Source: Castellaniella denitrificans (GTDB taxonomy: Bacteria > Pseudomonadota > Gammaproteobacteria > Burkholderiales > Burkholderiaceae_B). Taken from it: a stretch of 64,000 nucleotides of DNA. Below are positions 19,047 to 27,591 of the stretch, in pieces. Below the pieces are notes generated by a model that saw nothing but the letters and a program-made list of their open reading frames with translations, searched no databases and had not been told where the DNA came from. The position numbers and the translations under genes are program-made. The stretch covers positions 496,001 to 560,000 of the forward strand of contig NZ_JBHSEZ010000028.1 in assembly GCF_042653765.1 (NCBI RefSeq), in the 5' to 3' direction. Every line of letters starts with the position of its first letter. Positions within the stretch are counted from its first letter, which is position 1.

Positions 19047-19511
19047 TCAATCCCCCTTGCGGGCGCGGGTGTCGTGCTTCATCAGCCGTTCTTTCTCGCG
19101 CGCCCAGTCCTTGTCGCGCTGGGTGTCGCGCTTGTCGTGCAGCTTCTTGCCCCGCCCCAGGCCGAAGTCCAGCTTGATGCGCCCGCCCTTGTAGTGCAGG
19201 TTCAGCGGCACCAGGGCATAGCCGCGCTGTTCGACCTTGCCGATCAGCTTGCTGATTTCGGCGGCGTGCAGCAGCAGCTTGCGCGTGCGGGTGGCATTGG
19301 GGTGGATGTGCGTCGAGGCCGTGGGCAGCGGGCTGATGTGCATGCCCAGGATCCACAGGGCGCCGTCGCGCACGATGACGTAGCTTTCCTTGAGCTGGAC
19401 GTGGCCGGCGCGGATGGCCTTGACCTCCCAGCCTTCCAGCACCAGTCCCGCTTCGAAGCGTTCTTCGATGAAGTAATCGTGGGTGGCCTTGCGATTTTCG
19501 ACAATACTCAT
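19047..19511 (-). CDS. smpB: SsrA (tmRNA)-binding protein
   Basis: 154 residues; binds tmRNA and brings it to stalled ribosomes for trans-translation. Begins MSIVENRKATHDYFIEE and contains GWEVKAIRAGHVQLKESYV, and ends in a basic tail (DKRDTQRDKDWAREKERLMK) as the family does. The ATG at 19511 is chosen because this is the conserved N-terminus; an upstream in-frame codon would add 15 atypical residues. Divergent from ratA. Confidence 0.96.
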   Translation of the reverse strand: MSIVENRKATHDYFIEERFEAGLVLEGWEVKAIRAGHVQLKESYVIVRDGALWILGMHISPLPTASTHIHPNATRTRKLLLHAAEISKLIGKVEQRGYALVPLNLHYKGGRIKLDFGLGRGKKLHDKRDTQRDKDWAREKERLMKHDTRARKGD

Positions 19512-19581
19512 GGGGGTCCGACCAAGGCGGGAACTGAAAATGTAAAATCCCTTCATTCTAGCCCAACCGACCGCCTTGCCG

Positions 19582-20016
19582 ATGCCCTCGATCCAGCGCT
19601 CCGTCCTCGTTCCGTTCAGTTGCGAACAGATGTTCGATCTGGTGGCCGACGTCGGACGCTATCCCGAATTCATGCCCTGGTGCGGCGGAGCCCAGGTGCA
19701 GTGGCGCAACGAGCAGGGCATGCAGGCCACGGTGCAGATCCACTTCGCCGGCATCCGCCAGAGCTTCACCACGCGCAACGACCACGAATATCCGCACAGG
19801 ATCGTCTTCCACCTGGTGGACGGGCCGTTTTCCAGCCTGACCGGGCACTGGACCTTCCAGCCCCTGGGCGAGGACGGCTGCAAGGTGCTCTACACCATGG
19901 AATACACCTTTTCCAGCCGCGCGCTCTCGGCGGTGGTCGGGCCGGTCTTCAACCGGATCGCCACCAGCTTCATCGATTCCTTCACCCAGCGCGCCCACGC
20001 GGTCTACGGGGGCTAG
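19582..20016 (+). CDS. ratA: RatA/Coq10-type START-domain protein
   Basis: 144 residues, an SRPBCC/START fold protein. VPFSCEQMFDLVADVGRYPEF is the family's opening (quoted in two parts: VPFSCEQMFDLV, ADVGRYPEF), and the closing helix FNRIATSFIDSFTQRA is typical. In E. coli RatA blocks 70S assembly; in many species the homologue is a ubiquinone-binding protein. The gene is conserved beside smpB. ATG 19582 is preferred over TTG 19576. Confidence 0.88.
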   Translation: MPSIQRSVLVPFSCEQMFDLVADVGRYPEFMPWCGGAQVQWRNEQGMQATVQIHFAGIRQSFTTRNDHEYPHRIVFHLVDGPFSSLTGHWTFQPLGEDGCKVLYTMEYTFSSRALSAVVGPVFNRIATSFIDSFTQRAHAVYGG

Positions 20017-20023
20017 GGCCGAT

Positions 20024-20326
20024 ATGCGAGTGCGCATCGCCTTCGCCGCGCCCACGCGCCTGTGGCAACGGACCCTGGACGTGCCCGAGGGCGCGACCGC
20101 GGGCCAGGCGCTGGCCCTGAGCGGTTTCGCCGACGAATTCCCCGAGTTCACGGACCATCCGCCCGCGATGGGCGTGTATGGCGAACGCTGCGACGCGCGC
20201 CGCGTGCTGCGCGAGGACGACCGCGTCGAGCTGTACCGACCGCTGGTCTTCGACCCCCTGGAATCCCGCCGCCGGCGCGCGGCGCACCGGCAGGATGCGG
20301 GACGGCAGCCTCCGAAGGCGGGCTAG
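20024..20326 (+). CDS. rnfH: RnfH family ubiquitin-like protein
   Basis: 100 residues, a small beta-grasp protein of the UPF0125 family. The LEDDRVELYRPL-type motif appears as REDDRVELYRPLVFDP near the C-terminus, followed by a basic tail (SRRRRAAHRQ). It starts 8 bases after ratA, the usual ratA-rnfH pair; its function is unproven in any organism I know of. Confidence 0.85.
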   Translation: MRVRIAFAAPTRLWQRTLDVPEGATAGQALALSGFADEFPEFTDHPPAMGVYGERCDARRVLREDDRVELYRPLVFDPLESRRRRAAHRQDAGRQPPKAG

Positions 20327-20607
20327 CACGCCGCCGGCCTGGCGGCGGGCCCGCCGGGCCGATGAACGGGCAGGCGCCGAGGGGCTCGCATCGGGCGGTG
20401 CGAGAAGCATGTCGCGGGAAAATGTCGCGTGCGCGACAGCCGCGCCGCGGCGGCTGCGCTAAGGTGGGCGGGCCGCGCGGAAGCAGGCCGTCAAAGTGCT
20501 ACATTAAACCTGCGGCGCATCGGCCGGCCCCTACCCGGGCCAGGCCGCGTCGGGCGGCGCCACGAGCATGCCGCGACAGCCCCATACAAAATCCGGAGAC
20601 ACGCACC
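20327..20607. other. Intergenic region before the valine genes
   Basis: 281 bases without a gene. A GCCGCC-ggcct-GGCGGC hairpin at 20330-20346 may end the ratA-rnfH transcript. The only AT-rich patch, TACATTAAA at 20500-20508, is the best place for the promoter of the acyl-CoA dehydrogenase operon. A ribosome-binding site GGAGA sits at 20595-20599. I see no clear operator. Confidence 0.4.
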
Positions 20608-21762
20608 ATGGATTTTCGCCTCACCGAGGAGCAACAGGCCTTCGCACAGGCCGCCCGAGAATTCGCCCAGGGGGAACTGGCCCCCTACGCGGCGCAGTGG
20701 GACGAGGAACACATCTTTCCCCGCGAGGCCTTCGCCAAGGCCGGCGCGCTCGGGTTCTGCGCCATGTACGCGCCCGAATCCATCGGCGGACTGGGCCTGC
20801 CGCGCCTGGACGCCACGCTGGTGTTCGAGGAAATGGCCGCCGTCGATCCCTCCACCACCGCCTTCATCACCATCCACAACATGGCCACCTGGATGATCGG
20901 CTCCTGGGCCCAGCCCCGGGTGCGCGACCACTGGGGGCCGCTGCTGGCCAGCGGCGAAAAGCTCGCGTCCTATTGCCTCACCGAACCCGGCGCGGGCTCG
21001 GACGCCGCCTCGCTGACCACCAGCGCCCGCCGCGAGGGCGGCCACTACGTCCTGAATGGCGCCAAGGCCTTCATTTCCGGCGCGGGCGACACCGACGTGC
21101 TGGTGGTCATGGCCCGCACGGGCGGTGAGGGCGCGCGCGGCATCTCGGCCCTGGTGGTGCCCGCCGACAGCGCCGGCATCACCTACGGCCGCAAGGAAAA
21201 CAAGATGGGCTGGAACAGCCAGTCCACGCGCCCGATCACCTTCGAGAACGTCCAGGTGCCGGTGGAAAACCGCCTGGGCGAGGAAGGCGAGGGCTTCCGC
21301 TTCGCCATGAAGGGCCTGGACGGCGGGCGCATCAACATCGCCACCTGCTCGGTGGGCGCGGCCCAGGGCGCCTACGAGGCCGCGCGCCGCTACATGGGCG
21401 AACGGCGCCAGTTCGGCCGCGCGCTGGCCGACTTCCAGGGGCTGCAGTTCAAGCTGGCCGACCTGCTGGCCAACATCGTGGCTTCGCGCCAGATGGTGCG
21501 GCTGGCCGCCTGCAAGCTCGACGAGGGCGACCCCCAGGCCACCGCCTACTGCGCCATGGCCAAGCGCCTGGCCACGGACCTGTGCTTCCAGTCCTGCCTG
21601 GACGCGCAGCAGATCCATGGCGGCTACGGCTACCTGAAGGACTACCCGCTGGAACGGCTGGTGCGCGACACGCGCGTGCACCAGATCCTGGAAGGCACCA
21701 ATGAAATCATGCGCCTGATCGTGGCGCGCCACATCCTCACCCAGGAGGCCGATCTGCGATGA
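20608..21762 (+). CDS. Isobutyryl-CoA dehydrogenase-like acyl-CoA dehydrogenase
   Basis: 384 residues, an FAD flavoenzyme oxidising a short branched acyl-CoA and passing electrons to ETF. Conserved blocks are CLTEPGAGSDAAS, GAKAFISGAGD, QFGRALADFQGLQFKLAD and the catalytic-base segment QILEGTNEIMR with Glu362. The position of the glutamate, the KAFISG block and the two valine genes after it favour isobutyryl-CoA (ACAD8-like) over other substrates. GGAGA precedes the ATG; the stop overlaps the next start (ATGA). Confidence 0.88.
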   Translation: MDFRLTEEQQAFAQAAREFAQGELAPYAAQWDEEHIFPREAFAKAGALGFCAMYAPESIGGLGLPRLDATLVFEEMAAVDPSTTAFITIHNMATWMIGSWAQPRVRDHWGPLLASGEKLASYCLTEPGAGSDAASLTTSARREGGHYVLNGAKAFISGAGDTDVLVVMARTGGEGARGISALVVPADSAGITYGRKENKMGWNSQSTRPITFENVQVPVENRLGEEGEGFRFAMKGLDGGRINIATCSVGAAQGAYEAARRYMGERRQFGRALADFQGLQFKLADLLANIVASRQMVRLAACKLDEGDPQATAYCAMAKRLATDLCFQSCLDAQQIHGGYGYLKDYPLERLVRDTRVHQILEGTNEIMRLIVARHILTQEADLR

Positions 21763-22919
21763 GCGCGTCCGCCATCCCCGAATCCGCCGGCCAGGAGCCG
21801 GTGCTGTTCCAGGAAATCCCCGCGCGCGGCGGCCGGCGCATCGGCGTGGCCACGCTCAACAGCCCGCGCACCTTGAACGGTCTGTCGCTGCCCATGTGCC
21901 GGCTGCTCGACGCCCGCCTGCGGGCCTGGGCCGGCGACGACGGGATCGCCGCCGTCGTCCTGAAGGGCACGGGCGGCAAGGCCTTCTGCGCCGGGGGCGA
22001 CCTGCACGCCCTGTACCGCGCCATGCTCGAGAGCCCGGCGGGCGACGCCTGGGCCAATGTCCCGGCCCGCGAGTTCTTCGAGACCGAATACCGGCTGGAC
22101 CACCTCATCCACCGCTACCCCAAGCCCGTGCTGTGCTGGGCCGACGGCATCGTGATGGGCGGCGGCGTGGGGCTGATGCTGGGCGCCAGCCACCGCATCG
22201 TCACCGGCGCGACGCGTTTCGCCATGCCGGAAGTCACCATCGGCCTGTATCCCGACGTGGCCGGCACCTGGATGCTCAGCCGCCTGCCGCGCGGCATCGG
22301 CGCCTTCCTCGCCTTCACCGGCGCGCAGCTGGGCGCGGCCGACTGCCTGCACTACGGCCTGGCCGACCGGGTCTGCGAGGCCGGCGAGCCCGACGCCCTG
22401 CTGGCCGCGCTGGCGGCCACGGACTGGGCGGCCGATCCGGCCCGCCACGCCGCCCAGGTCGACGCCGCGCTGGATGCCTGCCAGGTGCCGGCGCCCGCGC
22501 CCGGGCCGCTGCAGCGCCACGCCGACACCATCCGCCTGGCCTGCGGCCGCGCCGATTTTCTGGAAATCGCCGCCGCCATCGCCGCCTGGAAGGACGACCC
22601 CGATCCCTGGCTGGCGCGCGCGGCCGCCACCTTCCTGGCGGGGTCGCCCGGCTCGGCCCGCCTCAGCCACACGCTGCTGGCGCGCGCGCGGCACCAGTCC
22701 CTGGCGGAAACCTTCCGCATGGAGTTCACGGCCTCGCTGCACTGCTGCGCCGAGCCGGACTTCCGCGAAGGCATCCGCGCGCTGCTGATCGACAAGGACA
22801 AGTCCCCGCGCTGGAACCCGGCCACGCACGAGCAGGCCACGGCGGACTGGGCGCGGCGCTTCCTGGCGCCCGCGGGGCCGGCCGGACAGCCCCATCCCCT
22901 GGCGGACCTGGGCCCATGA
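21759..22919 (+). CDS. 3-hydroxyisobutyryl-CoA hydrolase-like enoyl-CoA hydratase family protein
   Basis: 386 residues, crotonase fold. GGKAFCAGGDLHALY forms part of the oxyanion hole, and GIVMGGGVGLMLGASHRIVTG plus MPEVTIGLYPDVAGTWMLSR mark the HIBCH branch, which is longer than true enoyl-CoA hydratases (about 260). It would release 3-hydroxyisobutyrate for the dehydrogenase encoded next. A separate hydratase making the hydroxyacyl-CoA is not in the window and may be supplied elsewhere. Confidence 0.86.
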   Translation: MSASAIPESAGQEPVLFQEIPARGGRRIGVATLNSPRTLNGLSLPMCRLLDARLRAWAGDDGIAAVVLKGTGGKAFCAGGDLHALYRAMLESPAGDAWANVPAREFFETEYRLDHLIHRYPKPVLCWADGIVMGGGVGLMLGASHRIVTGATRFAMPEVTIGLYPDVAGTWMLSRLPRGIGAFLAFTGAQLGAADCLHYGLADRVCEAGEPDALLAALAATDWAADPARHAAQVDAALDACQVPAPAPGPLQRHADTIRLACGRADFLEIAAAIAAWKDDPDPWLARAAATFLAGSPGSARLSHTLLARARHQSLAETFRMEFTASLHCCAEPDFREGIRALLIDKDKSPRWNPATHEQATADWARRFLAPAGPAGQPHPLADLGP

Positions 22920-23002
22920 TCCAGCGGCCGGCCGCGCATCCGCGCGGTCCGGCGCGCCCCACCTCACACAAGAATTCCACGCATCATCACAGGAGACACG
23001 GC

Positions 23003-23896
23003 ATGAGCAGCACCATCGGATTCATCGGACTGGGCCACATGGGCGGCCCGATGGCACAGAACCTGCTGAAGGCGGGCCACACGCTGCGGGTCTTCGACCT
23101 GGTCCCGCAGGCCGTCCAGGCCCTGGTCCAGTCGGGCGCGACGGCGGCGGCCTCGGCGGCCGAGGCCGTGGCGGGGGCCGACCTGGTCGTCACCATGCTG
23201 CCGGCCAGCCGTCACGTCGAGGGCTTGTACCTGGGCGAGGACGGCCTGCTGACGGCCATCGCCCGAGGCACGCTGGTGCTGGAATGCAGCACCATCGCCC
23301 CGGAATCGGCCCGCAAGGTCTCGGCGGCGGCCGCGCAGCGCGGCATCCGCATGATCGACGCGCCGGTGTCCGGCGGCACGGGCGGCGCCGTGGCGGGCAC
23401 GCTGACCTTCATCGTCGGCGGCGCGGCCGCCGATCTGGAATCGGCGCGGCCCTATCTACAGGCCATGGGCAAGAACATCTTCCACGCAGGGGACGCGGGC
23501 GCGGGCCAGGTCGCCAAGATCTGCAACAACATGCTGCTGGGCATCCTGATGGCCGGCACGGCCGAGGCCCTGGCCCTGGGCGTGGCCAACGGCCTGGATC
23601 CCAAGACGCTGTCGGACATCATCGCCAAGAGTTCCGGGCGCAACTGGGCGACCGAGCTGTACAACCCCTGGCCCGGCGTGATGGAGAACGCGCCGGCCTC
23701 CAAGGACTATGCCGGGGGCTTCGGCGTGGACCTGATGCTCAAGGACCTGGGGCTGGCGGCGGAAGCGTCCATGCAGGCGCGCGCGACCACGCCGCTGGGT
23801 GAACTGGCGCGCAACCTGTACGCGCTGCACAGCGCCCAGGGCCACGGCAAGCTGGATTTCTCCAGCATCCTGAAGCTGTATCACCAGCCGCGCTGA
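23003..23896 (+). CDS. mmsB: 3-hydroxyisobutyrate dehydrogenase
   Basis: 297 residues, oxidises 3-hydroxyisobutyrate to methylmalonate semialdehyde with NAD. The NAD loop GFIGLGHMGGPMA begins at residue 6, DAPVSGGTGGA is the substrate loop and Lys172 in GQVAKICNNM is the catalytic lysine of the family. AGGAGA lies 6 bases before ATG. Third gene of the valine set; methylmalonate semialdehyde dehydrogenase (mmsA) is not in the window. Confidence 0.93.
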   Translation: MSSTIGFIGLGHMGGPMAQNLLKAGHTLRVFDLVPQAVQALVQSGATAAASAAEAVAGADLVVTMLPASRHVEGLYLGEDGLLTAIARGTLVLECSTIAPESARKVSAAAAQRGIRMIDAPVSGGTGGAVAGTLTFIVGGAAADLESARPYLQAMGKNIFHAGDAGAGQVAKICNNMLLGILMAGTAEALALGVANGLDPKTLSDIIAKSSGRNWATELYNPWPGVMENAPASKDYAGGFGVDLMLKDLGLAAEASMQARATTPLGELARNLYALHSAQGHGKLDFSSILKLYHQPR

Positions 23897-23898
23897 AA

Positions 23899-23938
23899 GA
23901 CGGGCGTGGCGGCGGGGACATCCCGCGCGCCACCCGTC
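23899..23938. terminator. Hairpin between mmsB and ygfZ
   Basis: The arms GACGGGCGTGGCG and CGCCACCCGTC pair imperfectly across ACAT in the gap between convergent mmsB and ygfZ. No T-run follows. Possibly a two-way terminator. Confidence 0.4.
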
Positions 23939-23956
23939 GAGGGGACCGCTCCGGCG

Positions 23957-24874
23957 TCAGGCGGTGCCGGAAGGCGCGCGCAGGTCGAGCACCGCGCCGT
24001 CGGGCGCGCCGACGGCGTAGCGCGTCGCCGGCCAGTCGGACAAGGTGATTTCCGCCGCCACGCGCAGCAGGCCCCGATGGACGACCGATTCGATCACGCG
24101 CCCCACGGGCCGGCCCGTCGGGTCCCCGGCGGCGTACAGATCGGATGCCGGGGGCAGGGCGGGGGCGCCCGGCGCCCAGGGCGCGGTGCCGCAGGCCATG
24201 CGGCGCTTGACCGTGCCCCGGTAGTGGCTGCGGGCGATGACTTCCTGGCCGGGGTAGCAGCCCTTGGTGAAATCGATGGTGCCGTTCAGGTCCATGTCCA
24301 GGGAAGCGGGCAGGAACTGGTCCTGGGACGCCGCCCGGATCCAGGGCCAGCCGCCGTCCAGCCGCGACGCGGTCCAGGCGCCGTCCTCGAGCGTGCCGGC
24401 CTTGTCCGGCGCGGCCTCCGACAGGCGCCAGGCGGCGGGCCGCTCCGCCCGGGACATCGGAGCCACGATCCAGTCCGCGCCCTCGATCGAGGCGCGAGTC
24501 CAGGCCGGCGCCGCGTGCAGCGCGGCCGGCACGGCCCCGGCGCCCAGCGCGCCCCAGATATTCGGGGTCTCGTCCACGCCGATCGCGACCCGGGCGCGCA
24601 GCACGAACATGCGCAGGCGCTTGACCAGGCCTTCGGCCAGGTCGCGCGACACCATCCAGACGAGCTCTTCGTCGCCCGCCCGCCACAGCGCGCCGTTGGC
24701 CAGCAGGCGGCCCTGGGCCGTGCAGTAGGCGGCCGGGGCCGCCAGGCCGCCGTCCAGGTCCGTGACGCCATGCGTCAGCTGTCCGTGCAGGAACGACGCG
24801 GCGTCCGGCCCCTGGACGCGCACCAGCGCGCATTCGGGCAAGGGTTGAAATCCGTCAATGGCGAGGCCTTCCAT
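23957..24874 (-). CDS. ygfZ: Folate-binding Fe-S cluster repair protein YgfZ
   Basis: 305 residues, GcvT-like fold; helps assemble or repair [4Fe-4S] enzymes such as MiaB with tetrahydrofolate. The defining motif KGCYPGQEVIARSHYRG, with its essential cysteine, is near residues 207-223. The N-terminal ALVRVQGPDAASFLHGQLT is also typical. It faces the valine genes convergently. Confidence 0.93.
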   Translation of the reverse strand: MEGLAIDGFQPLPECALVRVQGPDAASFLHGQLTHGVTDLDGGLAAPAAYCTAQGRLLANGALWRAGDEELVWMVSRDLAEGLVKRLRMFVLRARVAIGVDETPNIWGALGAGAVPAALHAAPAWTRASIEGADWIVAPMSRAERPAAWRLSEAAPDKAGTLEDGAWTASRLDGGWPWIRAASQDQFLPASLDMDLNGTIDFTKGCYPGQEVIARSHYRGTVKRRMACGTAPWAPGAPALPPASDLYAAGDPTGRPVGRVIESVVHRGLLRVAAEITLSDWPATRYAVGAPDGAVLDLRAPSGTA

Positions 24875-25026
24875 GGTGAATCCGTGAATATGAATGTTTC
24901 AAACAATCGGTCAGCGCCCATGATAGCGCGGGCGCGGCCCGGGCCGGCGAGAGGGCCGACAGGCGGAACGGATAAAGGCCGCGAGGAACAGGGGCGCGAT
25001 TCCGCCGGCCATGGGCGCGGGTCCGC

Positions 25027-25827
25027 CTATTCCCGATCCGGCGCGGCTTCGTCCGTGTCCGATGGCGCGGCGGTTTCGGCGAAGACCTTTCCCATGTCCT
25101 CGGCGGCCTGCCGCATCCTGGGAACCTGATCGAGCAGGAACCGCAGCGAAACGCGGGCGGTCGGGCCATGGCTGGCGATGGCGGCGATCATGCGCCCCTT
25201 GCCGTCGGTCACCGGCACGGCCACGGCCACCATGCCCTGGATGAATTCCTCCCGGTCGACGCCGACCCGCTGCCGGCGGATGACCGCCAGGTCGTGCTCC
25301 AGCGCGTTGCGTTGCGTCAGTGTCCGGGGCGTATGGCCGGTCAGCGTGATCCGGTCCAGCGTGGCACGACGTTCCGTTTCGTCCATCAGAGCCAGCGCGA
25401 GCTTGCCCGTGGCGGTGCAATGCAATGGAACATGAGCCCCGACTTCCATGCTCAGGCGCAGGGGCTGGGGCGTCTCCACGCGCTCCAGATAGCGCATGCT
25501 GTCGCCTTCCCGCGCCGTCAGGTTGCAGCTTTCGCCCGTGGCTTCCACCAGCCGGGCCAGGATCGTCCGCGCGGCGCGGGAGAAATGAGGGGCCCCCAGG
25601 AGCGACACCGCCAGCCGCGCGGCGCGGGTCCCCGGCAGGAAGCCCTGTTCGCCCGGCGCCTTGATGATGAAGCCGGCTTCCAGCATCGCCGCCAGGAGGC
25701 GCATGAGCGAGGTCTTGGGCAAATCCAGGCGGTGGGCCAGCATGGACAGGGTCTGGGGATGCCGGGTGCGCGCCAGTTGTTCCAACACGCGCAGTTCACG
25801 AAGATAACGCGCCGGGGAGTCTGCCAT
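25027..25827 (-). CDS. IclR-family transcriptional regulator (1)
   Basis: 266 residues; winged helix (about 8-75, LSMLAHRLDLPKTSLMRLLAAM) plus IclR effector domain (about 85-250; AREGDSMRYLERVE, HVPLHCTATGKLALA). ATG 25827 follows AAGGGTGG. It is divergent from the GMC oxidoreductase across 82 bases that contain a GGAAC-N5-GTTCC palindrome, so it probably controls that gene and itself. The effector is unknown. Confidence 0.9.
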   Translation of the reverse strand: MADSPARYLRELRVLEQLARTRHPQTLSMLAHRLDLPKTSLMRLLAAMLEAGFIIKAPGEQGFLPGTRAARLAVSLLGAPHFSRAARTILARLVEATGESCNLTAREGDSMRYLERVETPQPLRLSMEVGAHVPLHCTATGKLALALMDETERRATLDRITLTGHTPRTLTQRNALEHDLAVIRRQRVGVDREEFIQGMVAVAVPVTDGKGRMIAAIASHGPTARVSLRFLLDQVPRMRQAAEDMGKVFAETAAPSDTDEAAPDRE

Positions 25828-25850
25828 CGGTCCACCCTTGGAATGATTCT

Positions 25851-25865
25851 GGAACTTACCGTTCC
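25851..25865. promoter_or_regulatory. Palindrome in the IclR(1)/GMC promoter region
   Basis: GGAAC-TTACC-GTTCC, a perfect 5-5-5 inverted repeat 24 bases before the IclR start and 45 before the oxidoreductase start. Size and composition (GGAA/TTCC arms 5 apart) fit IclR-family operators. Inference only. Confidence 0.5.
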
Positions 25866-25909
25866 GCTGGCGAAACGGCATCCCAGTTTAACTTGAGTCC
25901 TGAATCATC

Positions 25910-27568
25910 ATGGATAGGATGGATTCCAGTCCGGCCCGTGCCGGATCGGAGTCCTGCGTGTCCAATACAGTCGATTACATCGTGGTGGGGGCGGGGTCGG
26001 CGGGCTGCGTCCTGGCCAACCGCCTGAGTGAAAACGGAAAATACACCGTCTGCCTGCTCGAGGCGGGGCCACGGGACCGCAATCCCTGGATCCATATCCC
26101 GATCGGCTACGGCAAGACCATGTTCCACGATACGCTGAACTGGGGCTTCCACACCGATCCGGACGCCAATATGCTGGGGCGCCGCATCTACTGGCCGCGC
26201 GGCCGTACGCTGGGAGGCTCCAGCTCGATCAACGGCCTGATCTACATCCGCGGGCAGCGACAGGATTACGACCGCTGGAAGGATTCGGGCAATCCGGGCT
26301 GGGGCTGGGAAGAGTGCCTGCCCTATTTCCGCAAGCTGGAAACCAATGATCTGGGCGCGGGGCCCACACGCGGTACCCGGGGCCCCCTGAACGCCACCTC
26401 CATCAAGACCGGGCATCCGCTGGTCGAGGCGTTGATCCGGGCCGGTGAAGAACTGGGGCTGGAACGGCGGCGCGATTTCAACGAAGGCGACAACGAAGGG
26501 ATCGGCTACTACCAGTTGACCACCCGCAGGGGAAAGCGTTGCTCGACGGCGGTCGCCTACCTGGACCCGGCGCGCAGGCGGGCCAATCTGCGCATCGAAA
26601 CCGGCGCCCAGGTCACAGGCCTGCTCATGGAAGGCACGCGAGCGCGCGGCGTGGCGTACAGGAAAAACGGCCGGAACCTCGCGCTGCGGGCCGCGCGCGA
26701 GGTGATCCTGTCGGCCGGCGCCGTCCAGTCACCCCAGATACTGCAGCTCTCCGGCATGGGTCCGGCCGGCTTGCTGGCCGAACACGGTGTCGCAGTGGTC
26801 AAGGACCTGCCCGGGGTCGGCGCCAACCTGCAGGATCACCTGCAGGTCCGCCTGATCTACGAGGTCGGCAAACCCATCACCACCAACGACCAGTTGCGCA
26901 CCGTATGGGGCAAGGCGGGCATCGGCCTGCAATGGCTGCTCTTCCGGAGCGGGCCGCTGGCGATCGGCATCAACCAGGGCGCGGCCTTCTGCCGCGTTCT
27001 GCCCGACAGCCCGACGGCGGACGCGCAACTGCACTTCGGGACGCTGTCCGCGGATATGGCCGGCGGCGTGGTGCACGATTTTTCCGGCTGCACATATTCC
27101 ATGTGCCAGCTGCGCCCGGAATCGCGCGGGACGATCCGCATCCGCTCGGCCGATCCTCTGCAGGCGCCTTCCATCCAGCCCAACTACCTGGACAGCGACC
27201 GCGACCGGCGCACCGCCGTCGCCGGCGTGAAATACGCCCGCCGCCTGGCCGCCACGGCGCCGCTCGACGCGCTGATGAAGCGGGAATTCCGCCCCGGCGG
27301 CGATGTGCGCGGCGACGACGAAATCCTGCATTTCTGCCGGGAGCATGGCGCCACGATTTTCCACCCCGTCGGCACCGCCAGGATGGGGCCCGCCTCGGAC
27401 CGCGAGGCCGTGGTCGACCAGCGCCTGCGCGTGCACGGCATCGGCGGCCTGCGCGTGGTGGACGCCTCCGTCATGCCGACGATCGTTTCCGGCAATACCA
27501 ACGTCCCCACCGTGATGATCGCCGAGCGCGCGGCCGATTTCATCCTGGAGGACGCCCGCACCGTCTGA
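25910..27568 (+). CDS. GMC-family FAD alcohol dehydrogenase (choline dehydrogenase-like)
   Basis: 552 residues. The Rossmann loop IVVGAGSAGCVLANRLSE is near residue 24, WPRGRTLGGSSSINGLIYIRG is the GMC signature (here in two parts, RTLGGSSSIN and LIYIRG), and VILSAGAVQSPQILQLSG is the second signature. The catalytic pair is HPVGTARMG (His) and SGNTNVPT (Asn). It oxidises a primary alcohol, with electrons passed to a quinone or other acceptor; choline is only one possibility, since no betaine aldehyde dehydrogenase is nearby. Divergent IclR regulator. Confidence 0.88.
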   Translation: MDRMDSSPARAGSESCVSNTVDYIVVGAGSAGCVLANRLSENGKYTVCLLEAGPRDRNPWIHIPIGYGKTMFHDTLNWGFHTDPDANMLGRRIYWPRGRTLGGSSSINGLIYIRGQRQDYDRWKDSGNPGWGWEECLPYFRKLETNDLGAGPTRGTRGPLNATSIKTGHPLVEALIRAGEELGLERRRDFNEGDNEGIGYYQLTTRRGKRCSTAVAYLDPARRRANLRIETGAQVTGLLMEGTRARGVAYRKNGRNLALRAAREVILSAGAVQSPQILQLSGMGPAGLLAEHGVAVVKDLPGVGANLQDHLQVRLIYEVGKPITTNDQLRTVWGKAGIGLQWLLFRSGPLAIGINQGAAFCRVLPDSPTADAQLHFGTLSADMAGGVVHDFSGCTYSMCQLRPESRGTIRIRSADPLQAPSIQPNYLDSDRDRRTAVAGVKYARRLAATAPLDALMKREFRPGGDVRGDDEILHFCREHGATIFHPVGTARMGPASDREAVVDQRLRVHGIGGLRVVDASVMPTIVSGNTNVPTVMIAERAADFILEDARTV

Positions 27569-27591
27569 CGTCCGTGCGGTGGCCGCCGGCC

